From contig DBXF01000086.1 of NCBI GenBank assembly GCA_002309295.1, forward strand, positions 550 through 42,167: a stretch of DNA of 41,618 bases. The letters are read 5' to 3'. The notes beneath the pieces were generated by a model that was not told the DNA's origin, ran no database searches, and saw only the letters and a program-made list of their open reading frames with translations. Shown in pieces: positions 1-8,109 of the stretch (positions within the stretch are counted from its first letter, which is position 1; each line of letters begins with the position of its first letter). The translations under genes and the position numbers were made by a program. Source of the stretch: Bacteroidales bacterium UBA1219 (GTDB lineage Bacteria > Bacteroidota > Bacteroidia > Bacteroidales > P3).

Positions 1-58
1 GGTTCAGAGCATCTGCCTTACAAGCAGAGGGTCATAGGTTCGACTCCTATTGTTCCCA
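1..58 (+). tRNA. tRNA-Val (anticodon UAC), 5' end cut off by the window
   Basis: The visible part starts in the D loop. The anticodon stem is TCTGC/GCAGA (12-16 and 24-28) around the loop CTTACAA, so the anticodon is TAC (19-21), which reads valine codons. The T arm has ATAGG/CCTAT around TTCGACT. The 3' acceptor strand is TGTTCCC with discriminator A at 58. CCA is not encoded. The 5' acceptor strand lies outside the window. Confidence 0.93.
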
Positions 59-67
59 CGAAAAAAA

Positions 68-95
68 GGACTTCGTTTCGGAGTCCTTTTTTATT
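68..95 (+). terminator. Intrinsic terminator after tRNA-Val
   Basis: GGACTTCG (68-75) pairs with CGGAGTCC (79-86), with one G-U pair, around a TTT loop. A T-rich run follows directly. The position right after the tRNA 3' end fits termination of the tRNA transcript. Confidence 0.85.
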
Positions 96-119
96 TACCT
101 GTGTTTTTGAGTTGTTGAA

Positions 120-300
120 CAGAAAACTACAAACTCAAAACTACAAACTTATTAAAAATCAGTGAACTGTGATCAGTGATCAGTGATCTGAAATTATCGC
201 TCGTCATTAGTCCTTTGAGTTTAGACCATTGTCCTTTGACTTTAGACTTTTGACCTTTGACTAATCTCGTTCCGCTCTCCGAGTTCCGCATTCCGAATTG
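120..300. repeat. Degenerate extragenic repeat region
   Basis: No gene is supported here. The stretch holds three tandem 7-bp units at 169-189 (GTGATCA, GTGATCA, GTGATCT), several near-copies of TTTGACTTTAGAC between 210 and 262, and a block at 265-299 of TTCCG-type units. The last block is, in reverse complement, similar to the AATTCGGAATTCGG-type block at 12484-12513. It looks like degenerate extragenic repeat DNA, not a coding or RNA locus. Confidence 0.6.
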
Positions 301-312
301 AAAAAAAAATCG

Positions 313-320
313 TATCTTTG
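313..320 (+). promoter_or_regulatory. Bacteroidota -7 promoter element (TATCTTTG)
   Basis: TATCTTTG matches TAnnTTTG exactly and lies 31 nt before the ATG at 352. No TTG element is found at the usual distance. The 19 nt 302-320 are identical to 15194-15212, upstream of another exported protein. Confidence 0.75.
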
Positions 321-351
321 CAAACTCAAACAACAAAAAAAACATCAAAAA

Positions 352-1998
352 ATGAAAAAAACAGCTTTATTTTTAACCACTGTGGCACTGGTTCTTATGA
401 GCGGATGCGGCAACAAAAACGCTGAACCCGCTGCCACCCAAGAAAAATCGGATATGCAGAAAAAAGTAGAGGAATTTGCCGAGGTCACCCTCACCACCGA
501 CCTCAGCGTGCTCAGCGAGAAAGAGCGCCAGATTATTCCTATCTTCATCCAGATTGCCGAAATTATGGACGACCTGTATTGGCAGCAGACTTTCGGCGAC
601 AAAACCCTGCTCGACACCATCAAAGACCCGTGGATGAAAGACTTCGCCATGATTAACTACGGTCCGTGGGAACGTCTAAACAGCAACAAGCCTTTCGTGC
701 CCGGCTACGGCGAAAAACCAAAAGGTGCCTGCTTCTACCCCACTGACATGACAAAAGAGGAGTTCGAGGCTCTGGCCGACAAAGAGAAAACCAGCCTCTA
801 CACCGTGCTGCGCCGCAACGACAAAGGCGAACTCACCGTAATCCCCTACCGCGAGGCTTACAAAGAACAGCTTGCCAAAGTGGACTCCCTGATGGGCGAA
901 GCCATAGCTCTGGCCGAGAACGCCGGACTGAAGAAATATCTCACCGAACGTCGCAAGGCTTTCCAGACCGACAAATACTACGACAGCGACATCGCTTGGA
1001 TGGACATGAAAGACGGTCTGCTCGACTTTGTGGTAGGTCCTATCGAGAACTACGAGGACGAACTCTTCGGCTACAAAGCCGCCTACGAAGCTTTCATCCT
1101 TGTCAAAGACAAGAAATGGAGCGACGACCTTGCCAAATTCACCAAAATGCTGCCCGAACTGCAGAAAAACCTGCCCTGCGACCCCAAATATAAAAAGGAA
1201 CTCCCTGGCACCGACTCCGACCTCAACGTTTACGACGTAATCTACTACGCCGGCGACTGCAACTCGGCCTCCAAGACCATCGCCATCAACCTGCCCAACG
1301 ACGAGAAAGTGCACGTGAAAAAAGGAACCCGTCGTCTTCAGCTGAAAAACGCCATGAAAGCCAAATTCGACAAGATACTGCTTCCCATCTCCAACCTGCT
1401 TATCGACGAATCGCAGATCGACAACGTCACCTTCGACGCTTTCTTCAGCAACGTCACTTTCCACGAAGTGGCCCACGGTCTCGGCGTTAAGAACACCGTC
1501 ACCAAAAACGAAGGTCTCCGCGTGGCTCTGAAAGAACAGTACAGCGCTTGGGAAGAGGGCAAAGCCGACATCCTCGGTCTGTATATGGTCCAAAGCCTTA
1601 TCGAGAAAGGCGAGATTACCAACATCACTGTGGAGGACGCTTACGTAACTTTCATCGCCGGACTGCTCCGCTCTGTACGTTTCGGTGCCGGTGAGGCTCA
1701 CGGCCAAGCCAACATGATGTGTTTCAACTATTTCGAGGACAACGGCGCTTTCGAACGCACCAAAGAAGGCAAATACAAAGTGAATATGGACAAAGCCCAG
1801 GAAGCCCTCAAAGGCTGGGCCGCCAAGATATTGCAAGTGGAAGGCGAAGGCGACTACGCCGAAGCCAAGAGCTACCGCGAAAAGAACGGCGTTGTACGTC
1901 CTTCGCTGCAGGAGAGCCTCGACAAAATCTCCGAAGCCAATATCCCTGTCGACATCCGCTACAACCAAGGCATGAAAGCCCTCGGTTTGGAGAAATAA
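352..1998 (+). CDS. Zinc metallopeptidase lipoprotein, M49 (dipeptidyl-peptidase III)-like
   Basis: Predicted lipoprotein of 548 aa. The ATG at 352 is preferred over the upstream in-frame TTG at 298 because it directly starts a lipoprotein signal: MKK, a hydrophobic core and the lipobox MSGC with Cys19. The zinc site is visible as HEVAH (residues 371-375) and, 25 residues later, EEGKAD (401-406), the gluzincin pattern HExxH...ExxxD. Similar Bacteroidota proteins are usually called M49-like or Zn-dependent hydrolases. Classical DPP III has HExxGH, so the shorter HExxH here is a departure and the exact substrate is unknown. The protein is probably periplasmic and membrane-anchored, cleaving peptides. 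It stands alone, with its own promoter and a strong terminator at 2021. Confidence 0.8.
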   Translation: MKKTALFLTTVALVLMSGCGNKNAEPAATQEKSDMQKKVEEFAEVTLTTDLSVLSEKERQIIPIFIQIAEIMDDLYWQQTFGDKTLLDTIKDPWMKDFAMINYGPWERLNSNKPFVPGYGEKPKGACFYPTDMTKEEFEALADKEKTSLYTVLRRNDKGELTVIPYREAYKEQLAKVDSLMGEAIALAENAGLKKYLTERRKAFQTDKYYDSDIAWMDMKDGLLDFVVGPIENYEDELFGYKAAYEAFILVKDKKWSDDLAKFTKMLPELQKNLPCDPKYKKELPGTDSDLNVYDVIYYAGDCNSASKTIAINLPNDEKVHVKKGTRRLQLKNAMKAKFDKILLPISNLLIDESQIDNVTFDAFFSNVTFHEVAHGLGVKNTVTKNEGLRVALKEQYSAWEEGKADILGLYMVQSLIEKGEITNITVEDAYVTFIAGLLRSVRFGAGEAHGQANMMCFNYFEDNGAFERTKEGKYKVNMDKAQEALKGWAAKILQVEGEGDYAEAKSYREKNGVVRPSLQESLDKISEANIPVDIRYNQGMKALGLEK

Positions 1999-2020
1999 AG
2001 ATGCTGCTTTTCAGCAACCC

Positions 2021-2051
2021 AAGAGCCGCTCAAACAAGCGGCTCTTTTTTT
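2021..2051 (+). terminator. Intrinsic terminator of the metallopeptidase gene
   Basis: AAGAGCCGCT (2021-2030) pairs perfectly with AGCGGCTCTT (2037-2046) around CAAACA, followed by T's to 2051. The left inverted repeat of the next region begins at 2052, directly after this T-run. Confidence 0.92.
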
Positions 2052-2073
2052 GGTGACTATATACAAGTTGACA
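2052..2073 (+). repeat. Left inverted repeat of a putative cassette
   Basis: The 22 nt starting GGTGACTATATACAAG, read as reverse complement, match 3376-3397 at 19 of 22 positions. The repeats face each other around the AT-rich gene at 2246. Both outer flanks carry CTTTTTTT, which could be an 8-bp target duplication, although the left one is also a terminator T-run. Confidence 0.65.
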
Positions 2074-2245
2074 AAAAAACATGAGAATAATTGTTTTTTC
2101 TCAGAAAAAAGTAGTATATCTGTTTCAGTGAATATAAATTAAGATTATTTAACAGTCTGGTATTTGTTTTTTTATAAAAACATTATTATACTTGGCTTGT
2201 TATGGGACAATTTGTTTCAAAATAATTATTAAAAAAAGAACTACA

Positions 2246-3289
2246 ATGAAAAAAACAAAAGAAATAGAAGACCTTTCAAAGGCTAAGCACCTTATATGGT
2301 CAATGGAAACACATCCAACAACCTCTGAATCAGAAGAGAAGAAGAAAGAGATTTTAAGTGAAACCATTGCTTCGTGGGAAGATGCATCATATTGGTTAAC
2401 TCCTCTTAACCCCAACAAAACACACTTGCCTGTTACAATATTGGTTGACGAAGGTGCTTCTGTTCGCAATCAAAACACACCCATTTGTCTTTATTTTAGA
2501 AACAGTTATGATGAAACTGATAACACATTTATTCCAATAATAATAAACAAGAATCCTAAGGTGATTTACGGCAACACTCACCTACATATATATAAAAACG
2601 ACCTGCAAAAGATTTTATGGTTCATTGTTAGAAACCATAAAAGATTAATTGATGTTGCATATAACAGGCTTAATATAAACGATTTTGTTAGTGGTCTTGG
2701 CACGATGAACGAGAGTAAGCTCCTATTAATGGAAATGTCAAGACTTTGTACAGACGAAACAGGCTTGCCGTTTGATGTATGGATAGGAATTAACAAGAAA
2801 CAACATTTTTTAGGGGTAAAGTTTCCTCAACAACAGGGAGTTAAAAACACTGATGATTTCGCAGAAATTGCAATTGTTGATGGAAAAACCCATTCAACTT
2901 TAGATGTTGAGCCATGGCGAGAAAAACTTGTAAAGTCGTTTGTTGATGCAAACATAACACAACTTATTGAACTTGGCAAAGATTTTAGTCTGTTCGATAC
3001 GGTAAGGGATAACCTAACAAAAGTTGACAAAAAAGGCAATCCGATAAATACGGAACCTGAATACATGCCTTGCACTAAAAAACCTATAAACGGCTTTTTA
3101 CGTGTAAGGAACCGTGATGGGAAATATAATTTCATAAAAGATGGGGATGACACATGTCTTTCCGAAAAGTGGTTTGATGGGGCAAATGATTTCCAAAACT
3201 ATGATAATTTTACCGCAGCATTTGTGTTGTTGGGGAATACACCGAAATGGTTGTATCCCGATGGACGTTTGATGGATTGTCATAGATAA
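2246..3289 (+). CDS. Unrecognised protein with a C-terminal WG-like repeat
   Basis: Soluble 347-aa protein with no signal peptide. The ATG at 2246 is chosen over the in-frame TTG at 2192. I do not recognise the N-terminal about 280 residues; an acidic, charged start is followed by a segment with VTILVDEGASVRNQ (residues 63-76). The C-terminus (about 283-343) resembles one unit of the WG repeat family of beta-repeat proteins common in Bacteroidota: GKYNFI, then LSEKWFDGANDF, then a strand ending in YPDG. WG repeats are thought to mediate binding, but no function can be given. The gene is much AT-richer than both neighbours and lies between 22-nt inverted repeats, which points to horizontal acquisition. 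No clear TAnnTTTG promoter was found. Confidence 0.7.
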   Translation: MKKTKEIEDLSKAKHLIWSMETHPTTSESEEKKKEILSETIASWEDASYWLTPLNPNKTHLPVTILVDEGASVRNQNTPICLYFRNSYDETDNTFIPIIINKNPKVIYGNTHLHIYKNDLQKILWFIVRNHKRLIDVAYNRLNINDFVSGLGTMNESKLLLMEMSRLCTDETGLPFDVWIGINKKQHFLGVKFPQQQGVKNTDDFAEIAIVDGKTHSTLDVEPWREKLVKSFVDANITQLIELGKDFSLFDTVRDNLTKVDKKGNPINTEPEYMPCTKKPINGFLRVRNRDGKYNFIKDGDDTCLSEKWFDGANDFQNYDNFTAAFVLLGNTPKWLYPDGRLMDCHR

Positions 3290-3295
3290 TAGTTA

Positions 3296-3317
3296 GGCCA
3301 ACATGTATATAATTACA
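3296..3317 (+). repeat. Third, diverged copy of the cassette-end repeat
   Basis: Begins 7 nt after the stop of the WG-repeat gene. It is a direct copy of 3376-3397 with 17 of 22 positions equal; the core CAACATGTATATAATTAC parallels CAACACGTATATAGTTAC. The two right-hand copies are 80 bp apart. Confidence 0.5.
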
Positions 3318-3358
3318 TTAATATATGGTAAAAACGCAGTCCGAGAAGAACAGCGTTA

Positions 3359-3366
3359 TAATTTTG
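3359..3366 (+). promoter_or_regulatory. Possible -7 element (TAATTTTG)
   Basis: Matches TAnnTTTG, but no TTG element is found about 20 nt upstream. If active it would drive a short plus-strand transcript through the hairpin at 3423 and the small frame at 3463. Weak evidence. Confidence 0.3.
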
Positions 3367-3375
3367 TTGATTTTC

Positions 3376-3397
3376 TGTCAACACGTATATAGTTACC
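3376..3397 (-). repeat. Right inverted repeat of a putative cassette
   Basis: Inverted partner of 2052-2073 (19 of 22 identical). It is followed by C and a run of nine T's, which resembles the CTTTTTTT before the left copy. Confidence 0.65.
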
Positions 3398-3412
3398 CTT
3401 TTTTTTTGCCAC

Positions 3413-3441
3413 AAAAAAAGGCCCCCGAAGAAACTTCGGGG
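3413..3441 (-). terminator. Intrinsic terminator on the minus strand, probably of mrdA-rodA-clpX
   Basis: CCCCGAAG (3423-3430) pairs with CTTCGGGG (3434-3441) around AAA. On the minus strand the stem is followed by GCC and a run of seven T's. It lies about 190 nt beyond the clpX stop, so clpX would carry an unusually long 3' UTR. On the plus strand the same hairpin has no T-run. Confidence 0.7.
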
Positions 3442-3462
3442 ACCCAACCTAAAAATTGTACT

Positions 3463-3633
3463 ATGAAAAAGAAAACATCAAGATACGCTTCGGTTTTGGG
3501 AAAACCTCTAACGTACCTTTCTCTTAAAGTCGTTTGTTTTTGTAAGAGCTTTCTGCAACAAATGCGTCATAAAAACGGAGCGGCGTTTTTTTTATTGTGT
3601 GACAGAGCAATTTTTTTTCGAAAAAAATGCTAA
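3463..3633 (+). CDS. Possible small protein of 56 aa, doubtful
   Basis: An ATG frame of 56 codons, rich in Lys, Arg and Cys, follows the hairpin at 3423-3441 and the candidate -7 element at 3359. It starts MKKKTSRYASVLGK and ends just past the clpX stop codon on the other strand. I see no domain, signal peptide or membrane segment. It could be a real small protein, part of a small RNA, or chance. The rest of the 340-nt gap 3290-3629 holds only the repeats, the terminator and an AT-rich inverted repeat at 3608-3631. Confidence 0.25.
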   Translation: MKKKTSRYASVLGKPLTYLSLKVVCFCKSFLQQMRHKNGAAFFLLCDRAIFFRKKC

Positions 3634-4877
3634 CTCATTGACAATGTGTCTCTGTTTTTGTCGATTTTTTCCTCCACCATCTTGGCGGTGATACGCACTT
3701 TGGTGGTGTCTTTTTTCGACGGCAGGTCGAACATAATGTCGGTCATCACCGTTTCCATAAGCGAACGCAGTCCGCGGGCGCCGAGTTTGAACTCGATGGC
3801 CTTGTCCACCACCATTTCGAGGGCGGCTTTGTCGTAGGTCAGCTCCACGCCGTCCATGGCGAACAGGGCTTTGTACTGTTTGGTGATGGCGTTTTTCGGC
3901 TCGGAGAGGATGCGTTGCAGGGCATCCCTGTCGAGCGGGTTGAGCGAGGCGAGCACGGGGAAACGTCCCACCAGCTCGGGTATCAGTCCGAAACGTTTCA
4001 AATCCTGCGGCTGCACGTATTTCAGCAAGTTGTCGTCCTTTTTGTTGGTGCGTCCCGTTGCCTCCTTAAAGCCGATGACGTGGGCTTTCAGCCTTGCGGC
4101 GATATGGCGTTCGATGCCGTCGAAAGCACCGCCGGAGATAAACAGTATGTTCTGTGTGTTTACGGCAATCATTTTCTGTTCGGGGTGTTTGCGTCCGCCT
4201 TGCGGAGGTACGTTCACCACGGCGCCTTCGAGGAGTTTGAGCATGGCCTGCTGTACACCTTCGCCCGACACGTCGCGGGTTATGGATGGGTTGTCGCTTT
4301 TGCGGGCAATCTTGTCAATCTCGTCGATGAACACTATGCCGCGTTCGGCGGCTTCCACGTTGTAGTCGGCCTCCTGCAGAAGGCGGGTGAGTATGTTCTC
4401 CACATCCTCGCCCACATAACCGGCTTCGGTGAGGGTGGTGGCGTCAACTATGCAGAAAGGCACGTTGAGAATCTTGGCGATGGTGCGTGCAAGGAGTGTC
4501 TTTCCGGTGCCCGTCTCGCCGACGATTATTATGTTCGATTTTTCTATCTCCACATCGTTGGCGGAGCGTTTTTTGTCGCTTTGGTATAGCAGTCGTTTGT
4601 AGTGGTTGTACACGGCCACGGAGAGCACGCGCTTGGCGGCGTCCTGACCAATCACATAGTCGTCGAGGTATGCTTTTATCTCCTGCGGGGTTTTTATCTC
4701 AAGCTGGTTGGGCTGCTGGTATTTGGAGTTGTTTTCGTTTTGGCGTACCATGTCGAAAATCTCGGTGGCGCGCTTGCTGCAGGAGTAGCAGATAAAGCCG
4801 TTTACTCCGTTCAAAAGCGGTCCCACCTCTTTCTCACTTCTTCCGCAAAAAGAACATACTTCCTGTTTTTTAGCCAT
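3630..4877 (-). CDS. clpX: ATP-dependent Clp protease ATP-binding subunit ClpX
   Basis: ClpX (415 aa, normal length) is the AAA+ unfoldase that recognises tagged proteins and threads them into the ClpP peptidase. The N-terminal zinc-binding domain has four cysteines (C8, C11, C30, C33). Walker A is GETGTGKT (120-127), Walker B is IVFIDEID, pore loop 1 is GYVGED and the RKH loop is GGRKHPE. The ClpP-docking loop keeps IGF (in HVIGFKE), so it should work with ClpP. ClpP itself is not in the window. The gene follows rodA by 25 nt and is probably the third gene of the mrdA-rodA-clpX transcript. This differs from the common tig-clpP-clpX arrangement. Confidence 0.97.
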   Translation of the reverse strand: MAKKQEVCSFCGRSEKEVGPLLNGVNGFICYSCSKRATEIFDMVRQNENNSKYQQPNQLEIKTPQEIKAYLDDYVIGQDAAKRVLSVAVYNHYKRLLYQSDKKRSANDVEIEKSNIIIVGETGTGKTLLARTIAKILNVPFCIVDATTLTEAGYVGEDVENILTRLLQEADYNVEAAERGIVFIDEIDKIARKSDNPSITRDVSGEGVQQAMLKLLEGAVVNVPPQGGRKHPEQKMIAVNTQNILFISGGAFDGIERHIAARLKAHVIGFKEATGRTNKKDDNLLKYVQPQDLKRFGLIPELVGRFPVLASLNPLDRDALQRILSEPKNAITKQYKALFAMDGVELTYDKAALEMVVDKAIEFKLGARGLRSLMETVMTDIMFDLPSKKDTTKVRITAKMVEEKIDKNRDTLSMS

Positions 4878-4902
4878 ATATATAATGTGTTTGTAAAGTG
4901 TT

Positions 4903-6168
4903 TTAAATCATAATGTTGTGTGATGCGTCCTGTCGTAGGAACACAAACAGCAGGGCTGTGAACGACATCAGCGACGAGCCTCCGTAGCTGAAGAACGGCA
5001 ACGGCACGCCTATAACCGGAAGCAGTCCAAGCACCATGCCGAGGTTTATGATAAAATGGAACAGCAGTATCCCCACCACGGAATATCCGTAAACAAGGGC
5101 GAATTTGGAGTACTGCCGCTCGGCTTTGTTGATAAGTCGTATAAAAAGAATGACATACAAGGCCACAAGCAACGCCGAGCCCACCAAGCCCCATTCCTCG
5201 CCAACGGTGCAGAAAATGAAGTCGGTTTCCTGCTCGGGAACGAAGTTGAACTTGGTCTGTGTGCCGTTGAGGAATCCTTTCCCCAAAAAACCGCCGGAGC
5301 CTATGGCTATTTTGGACTGACGTACGTTGTACTCTATGCCCTGCGGGTCGTCGATTTTTCCTAGCAATGCGTTGATACGTGTCTTTTGGTGCTCTTCGAG
5401 GGCGTGTTCGAAAACAAAGTCGGTGGAAAGAACGAATGCCGAACAAGCAATAACGACGAGTATGGTGTTGACTATTATTTTCGACGTGCGTTTGTTGAGC
5501 CACAAAAACAGATATGCCAATGCCAAAGCGGCAATTATTCCGATAAGCAGGTAGGGGTTTATCAGCAACGACAGCACAAACAGCATCACCGCCAAAATGC
5601 CGATTATCAACACTTTGCCCGAAAGTCCCAAGCGATACATCGGCACTATGAAACTGGAGAACACAATGGCTGAGCCAGCGTCGTGCTGGAGCAGTATAAG
5701 CACGGCCGGAACAATAATCAGAGCAAAGGTGATGACTTTCGTCTTTAGGTCGCGGATATGTATATCTATGGAGCCCAGATATTTAGCAATGGCTAGAGCT
5801 GTGGCGAATTTGGCTATCTCCGAAGGCTGCAGTTTTAACGGCCCTATGGGAATCCACGACGTGGCGCCTTTCACCGCCGTCATCGAAAGCACCACCAACA
5901 GTAGCACAATGGCGATAGCGTATATCACATACGCCGCCGTGCTGAAAATATGTGCATCGATAAGCAATATTATTAGTGCAAGTGCGAAAGAAATTCCTAT
6001 CCAAATCAGCTGTCGGCCATGCTGCGAATCCATGGTAATCACGCTGGTAGAGCTGGGGTCGTAGGTGGCGGCATAGATGTTAACCCACCCGAAAAGCACT
6101 ATCAGGACGTAAATAAGCACCGTTACCCAGTCCACACTGCTGAATATGTTGTTTTTTCTTGCTCTCAT
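4903..6168 (-). CDS. rodA: Rod-shape determining protein RodA (SEDS peptidoglycan glycosyltransferase)
   Basis: Integral membrane protein of 421 aa with about ten hydrophobic segments. SEDS proteins polymerise lipid II into glycan strands, and RodA works with class B PBP2 in the elongasome. The conserved segment around the catalytic aspartate is visible as PEQETDFIF followed by GEEWGLVG. The early loop with the LQPSEIAK motif is typical of FtsW/RodA. RodA and not FtsW is inferred from the gene directly upstream, mrdA, whose stop lies only 3 nt before this start, so the two are almost certainly cotranscribed. It acts in the cytoplasmic membrane. Confidence 0.95.
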   Translation of the reverse strand: MRARKNNIFSSVDWVTVLIYVLIVLFGWVNIYAATYDPSSTSVITMDSQHGRQLIWIGISFALALIILLIDAHIFSTAAYVIYAIAIVLLLVVLSMTAVKGATSWIPIGPLKLQPSEIAKFATALAIAKYLGSIDIHIRDLKTKVITFALIIVPAVLILLQHDAGSAIVFSSFIVPMYRLGLSGKVLIIGILAVMLFVLSLLINPYLLIGIIAALALAYLFLWLNKRTSKIIVNTILVVIACSAFVLSTDFVFEHALEEHQKTRINALLGKIDDPQGIEYNVRQSKIAIGSGGFLGKGFLNGTQTKFNFVPEQETDFIFCTVGEEWGLVGSALLVALYVILFIRLINKAERQYSKFALVYGYSVVGILLFHFIINLGMVLGLLPVIGVPLPFFSYGGSSLMSFTALLFVFLRQDASHNIMI

Positions 6169-6171
6169 GTC

Positions 6172-8043
6172 TTAACGGCGTTTTTTCATTTTTTTATAAA
6201 CGGGTTTCAGTGGCAGACTCTGGCACGGATTGGTGTTCATGTAATTCTTTTCGAATTCCACACGTTCCACTTTCTTTTTCAGATATTTCTCCACCACGAG
6301 GCTGGCGATAGGAGCCGCCCACGAGCCGCCCGCTCCGGCGTTTTCGACGTATGTAGCCACGGCAATCTTGGGGTTGTCCTTTGGGGCGAAGCAGATAAAC
6401 ACCGAGTGGTCGACGCCTTTGTTTTCGGCCGTACCTGTCTTGCCGCAGATGTCTATGCCAGGGATATCGGCCTTGTGAGCCGTACCGCCCGCACCGTGAA
6501 TAACGAGGAACATGCCTTCGGCGGCTATGTCAAAATATTCGGGATTTATGCCTGTCTCGTGTTTTTTATAGAATTCGGGATTGCGCACGGAGTCCTCGCC
6601 GTAAAACCGCACCACATGGGGGGTGTAGTAGTAGCCGCGGTTGGCCACAATGGATGCGAGATTGGCCATTTGCAGGGGCGTTACGGCAACCTCGCCCTGG
6701 CCTATGCAGTTGGAGTATATAGTGGAGAAAGTCCATTTTCCGTTGTACCACTTGTCGTAAAAGTTTGTGTCGGGGATGTAACCGCTGCCCACATTAGGCA
6801 GGTCCACTTCCAGCCGTTGTCCAAAGCCGAATTTGAGCATGTGTTCGCGCCATAGCGCAAGACCGTAGTGGCTGTCGCGGATGGGGTCTTTATAGACGTT
6901 TTGCTGTATCATGCGACGATAGGTGTAGTAGAAATAGGGGTTGCACGACATTTTGATGGCGTCGCGCACGCATCCGGCGCTGGGGTGTCCGTGGCAGCCG
7001 ATGATTTTGTCGCATGGGAAGCCGGTGTTGGGAGTTATCACACCTTCGTCCAAAGCTATCATCGACTGGGCGACTTTGAATATGGAGCCGGGAGGGTAAG
7101 TAGCCTGCAAAGCCCTGTTGAAAAGCGGTTTGGCTATGTCGTTGGAGAGCATCTTATAGTTGTCGCCGCGCACCTGTCCTACAAGCAGGTTGGGATCGTA
7201 GGAGGGGGCGGAGACGAGGGTGAGAATCTCGCCTGTGGAGGGTTCTATGGCCACCACGCAGCCGCGTTTGTTGGCCATCAGTTTTTCGGCGTATTCCTGA
7301 AGGTTGGCGTCGATGCTGGTGTAGAGGTTCTGTCCCGCCACGGCGGCGACGTCGTAGAGGCCGTCCTTGTATTTGCCCTGCTCTACGTTGTGTACATCCA
7401 CGAGGGTTACTTTCTCGCCTTTAATGCCGCGCAACACCGACTCGTACGATTTTTCCAGTCCGCTTTTGCCTATATAGTCGCGTTGGGTGTAGTATTTGTC
7501 GCTGTTCAAAACAGTGTCGTTGAGTTCCCGTTCGTCAATCTTGCCTATGTAGCCGAGCAGGTGGGCGGCGATGGGCTTGGGGTAATGTCTGAGGGTACGC
7601 TGCTGCGAGTAAAAGCCCTTGAATTTATAGAGTTTTTCCTGAAAGGCTCCGTAGGTTTCTTTGGAAACCTGCTCCAAAAACTCCGACGGTGCGTGCATGG
7701 AGTATTTGCAGGCCTTGGCCATGCGTTCGTCGAAATACTGACGGGTGATGCCGAGGATGTCGCAGAACAGAAGGGTGTCGAAATTCTCGGCTTTTTTTAA
7801 CTCCGCCGGAACCACCATTATGTCGTACACGGCATCGTTGTAAACCAAAAGCTCGCCGTTGCGGTCGTAAATAAGGCCGCGGGCGGGATACTGGACGATA
7901 TGGCGCAGGGCATTGTCGTTGGCGGCAGCCTTTAGACTGCTGTCGAAAAGTTGCAGATGTATCAGGCGGACGAGAAAAAGAATCCCGACGGCAAGTATCA
8001 GCAACTTGACAAAAAAACTCCTGTTCGAATACGTATCGGCCAT
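6172..8043 (-). CDS. mrdA: Penicillin-binding protein 2 (elongation transpeptidase)
   Basis: Class B PBP of 623 aa. It has one N-terminal membrane anchor (about residues 11-30), a PBP dimerisation region with the motif RGLIYDRNGELL, and a C-terminal transpeptidase domain. The three active-site motifs are SIFK (S320-K323, nucleophile Ser320), SCN (366-368) and KTG (535-537). It crosslinks peptidoglycan during side-wall growth together with RodA, encoded next in the same direction. mreBCD, often upstream in Bacteroidota, are absent: the gene starts the transcript after a 268-nt divergent region. A -7 element (TATATTTG) lies about 65 nt before the start. Confidence 0.96.
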   Translation of the reverse strand: MADTYSNRSFFVKLLILAVGILFLVRLIHLQLFDSSLKAAANDNALRHIVQYPARGLIYDRNGELLVYNDAVYDIMVVPAELKKAENFDTLLFCDILGITRQYFDERMAKACKYSMHAPSEFLEQVSKETYGAFQEKLYKFKGFYSQQRTLRHYPKPIAAHLLGYIGKIDERELNDTVLNSDKYYTQRDYIGKSGLEKSYESVLRGIKGEKVTLVDVHNVEQGKYKDGLYDVAAVAGQNLYTSIDANLQEYAEKLMANKRGCVVAIEPSTGEILTLVSAPSYDPNLLVGQVRGDNYKMLSNDIAKPLFNRALQATYPPGSIFKVAQSMIALDEGVITPNTGFPCDKIIGCHGHPSAGCVRDAIKMSCNPYFYYTYRRMIQQNVYKDPIRDSHYGLALWREHMLKFGFGQRLEVDLPNVGSGYIPDTNFYDKWYNGKWTFSTIYSNCIGQGEVAVTPLQMANLASIVANRGYYYTPHVVRFYGEDSVRNPEFYKKHETGINPEYFDIAAEGMFLVIHGAGGTAHKADIPGIDICGKTGTAENKGVDHSVFICFAPKDNPKIAVATYVENAGAGGSWAAPIASLVVEKYLKKKVERVEFEKNYMNTNPCQSLPLKPVYKKMKKRR

Positions 8044-8109
8044 GGTTTAGGTTCGTATGACTTTAAAAATAAAACGATTGTAAAAAATCAACCTCACAAC
8101 TAAGGTTTG

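Noticed and set aside
676..1968. 430-codon open frame on the minus strand opposite the metallopeptidase gene
   Set aside because: It mirrors the GC-rich third positions of the true gene. It is Val/Phe/His-rich, has no start signals, and the plus frame has a lipobox and zinc motif.
2052..3397. Integron cassette with attC site
   Set aside because: GTTGAC/GTCAAC at the ends recalls attC cores, but no paired R and L boxes of an attC hairpin can be drawn and no integrase is near.
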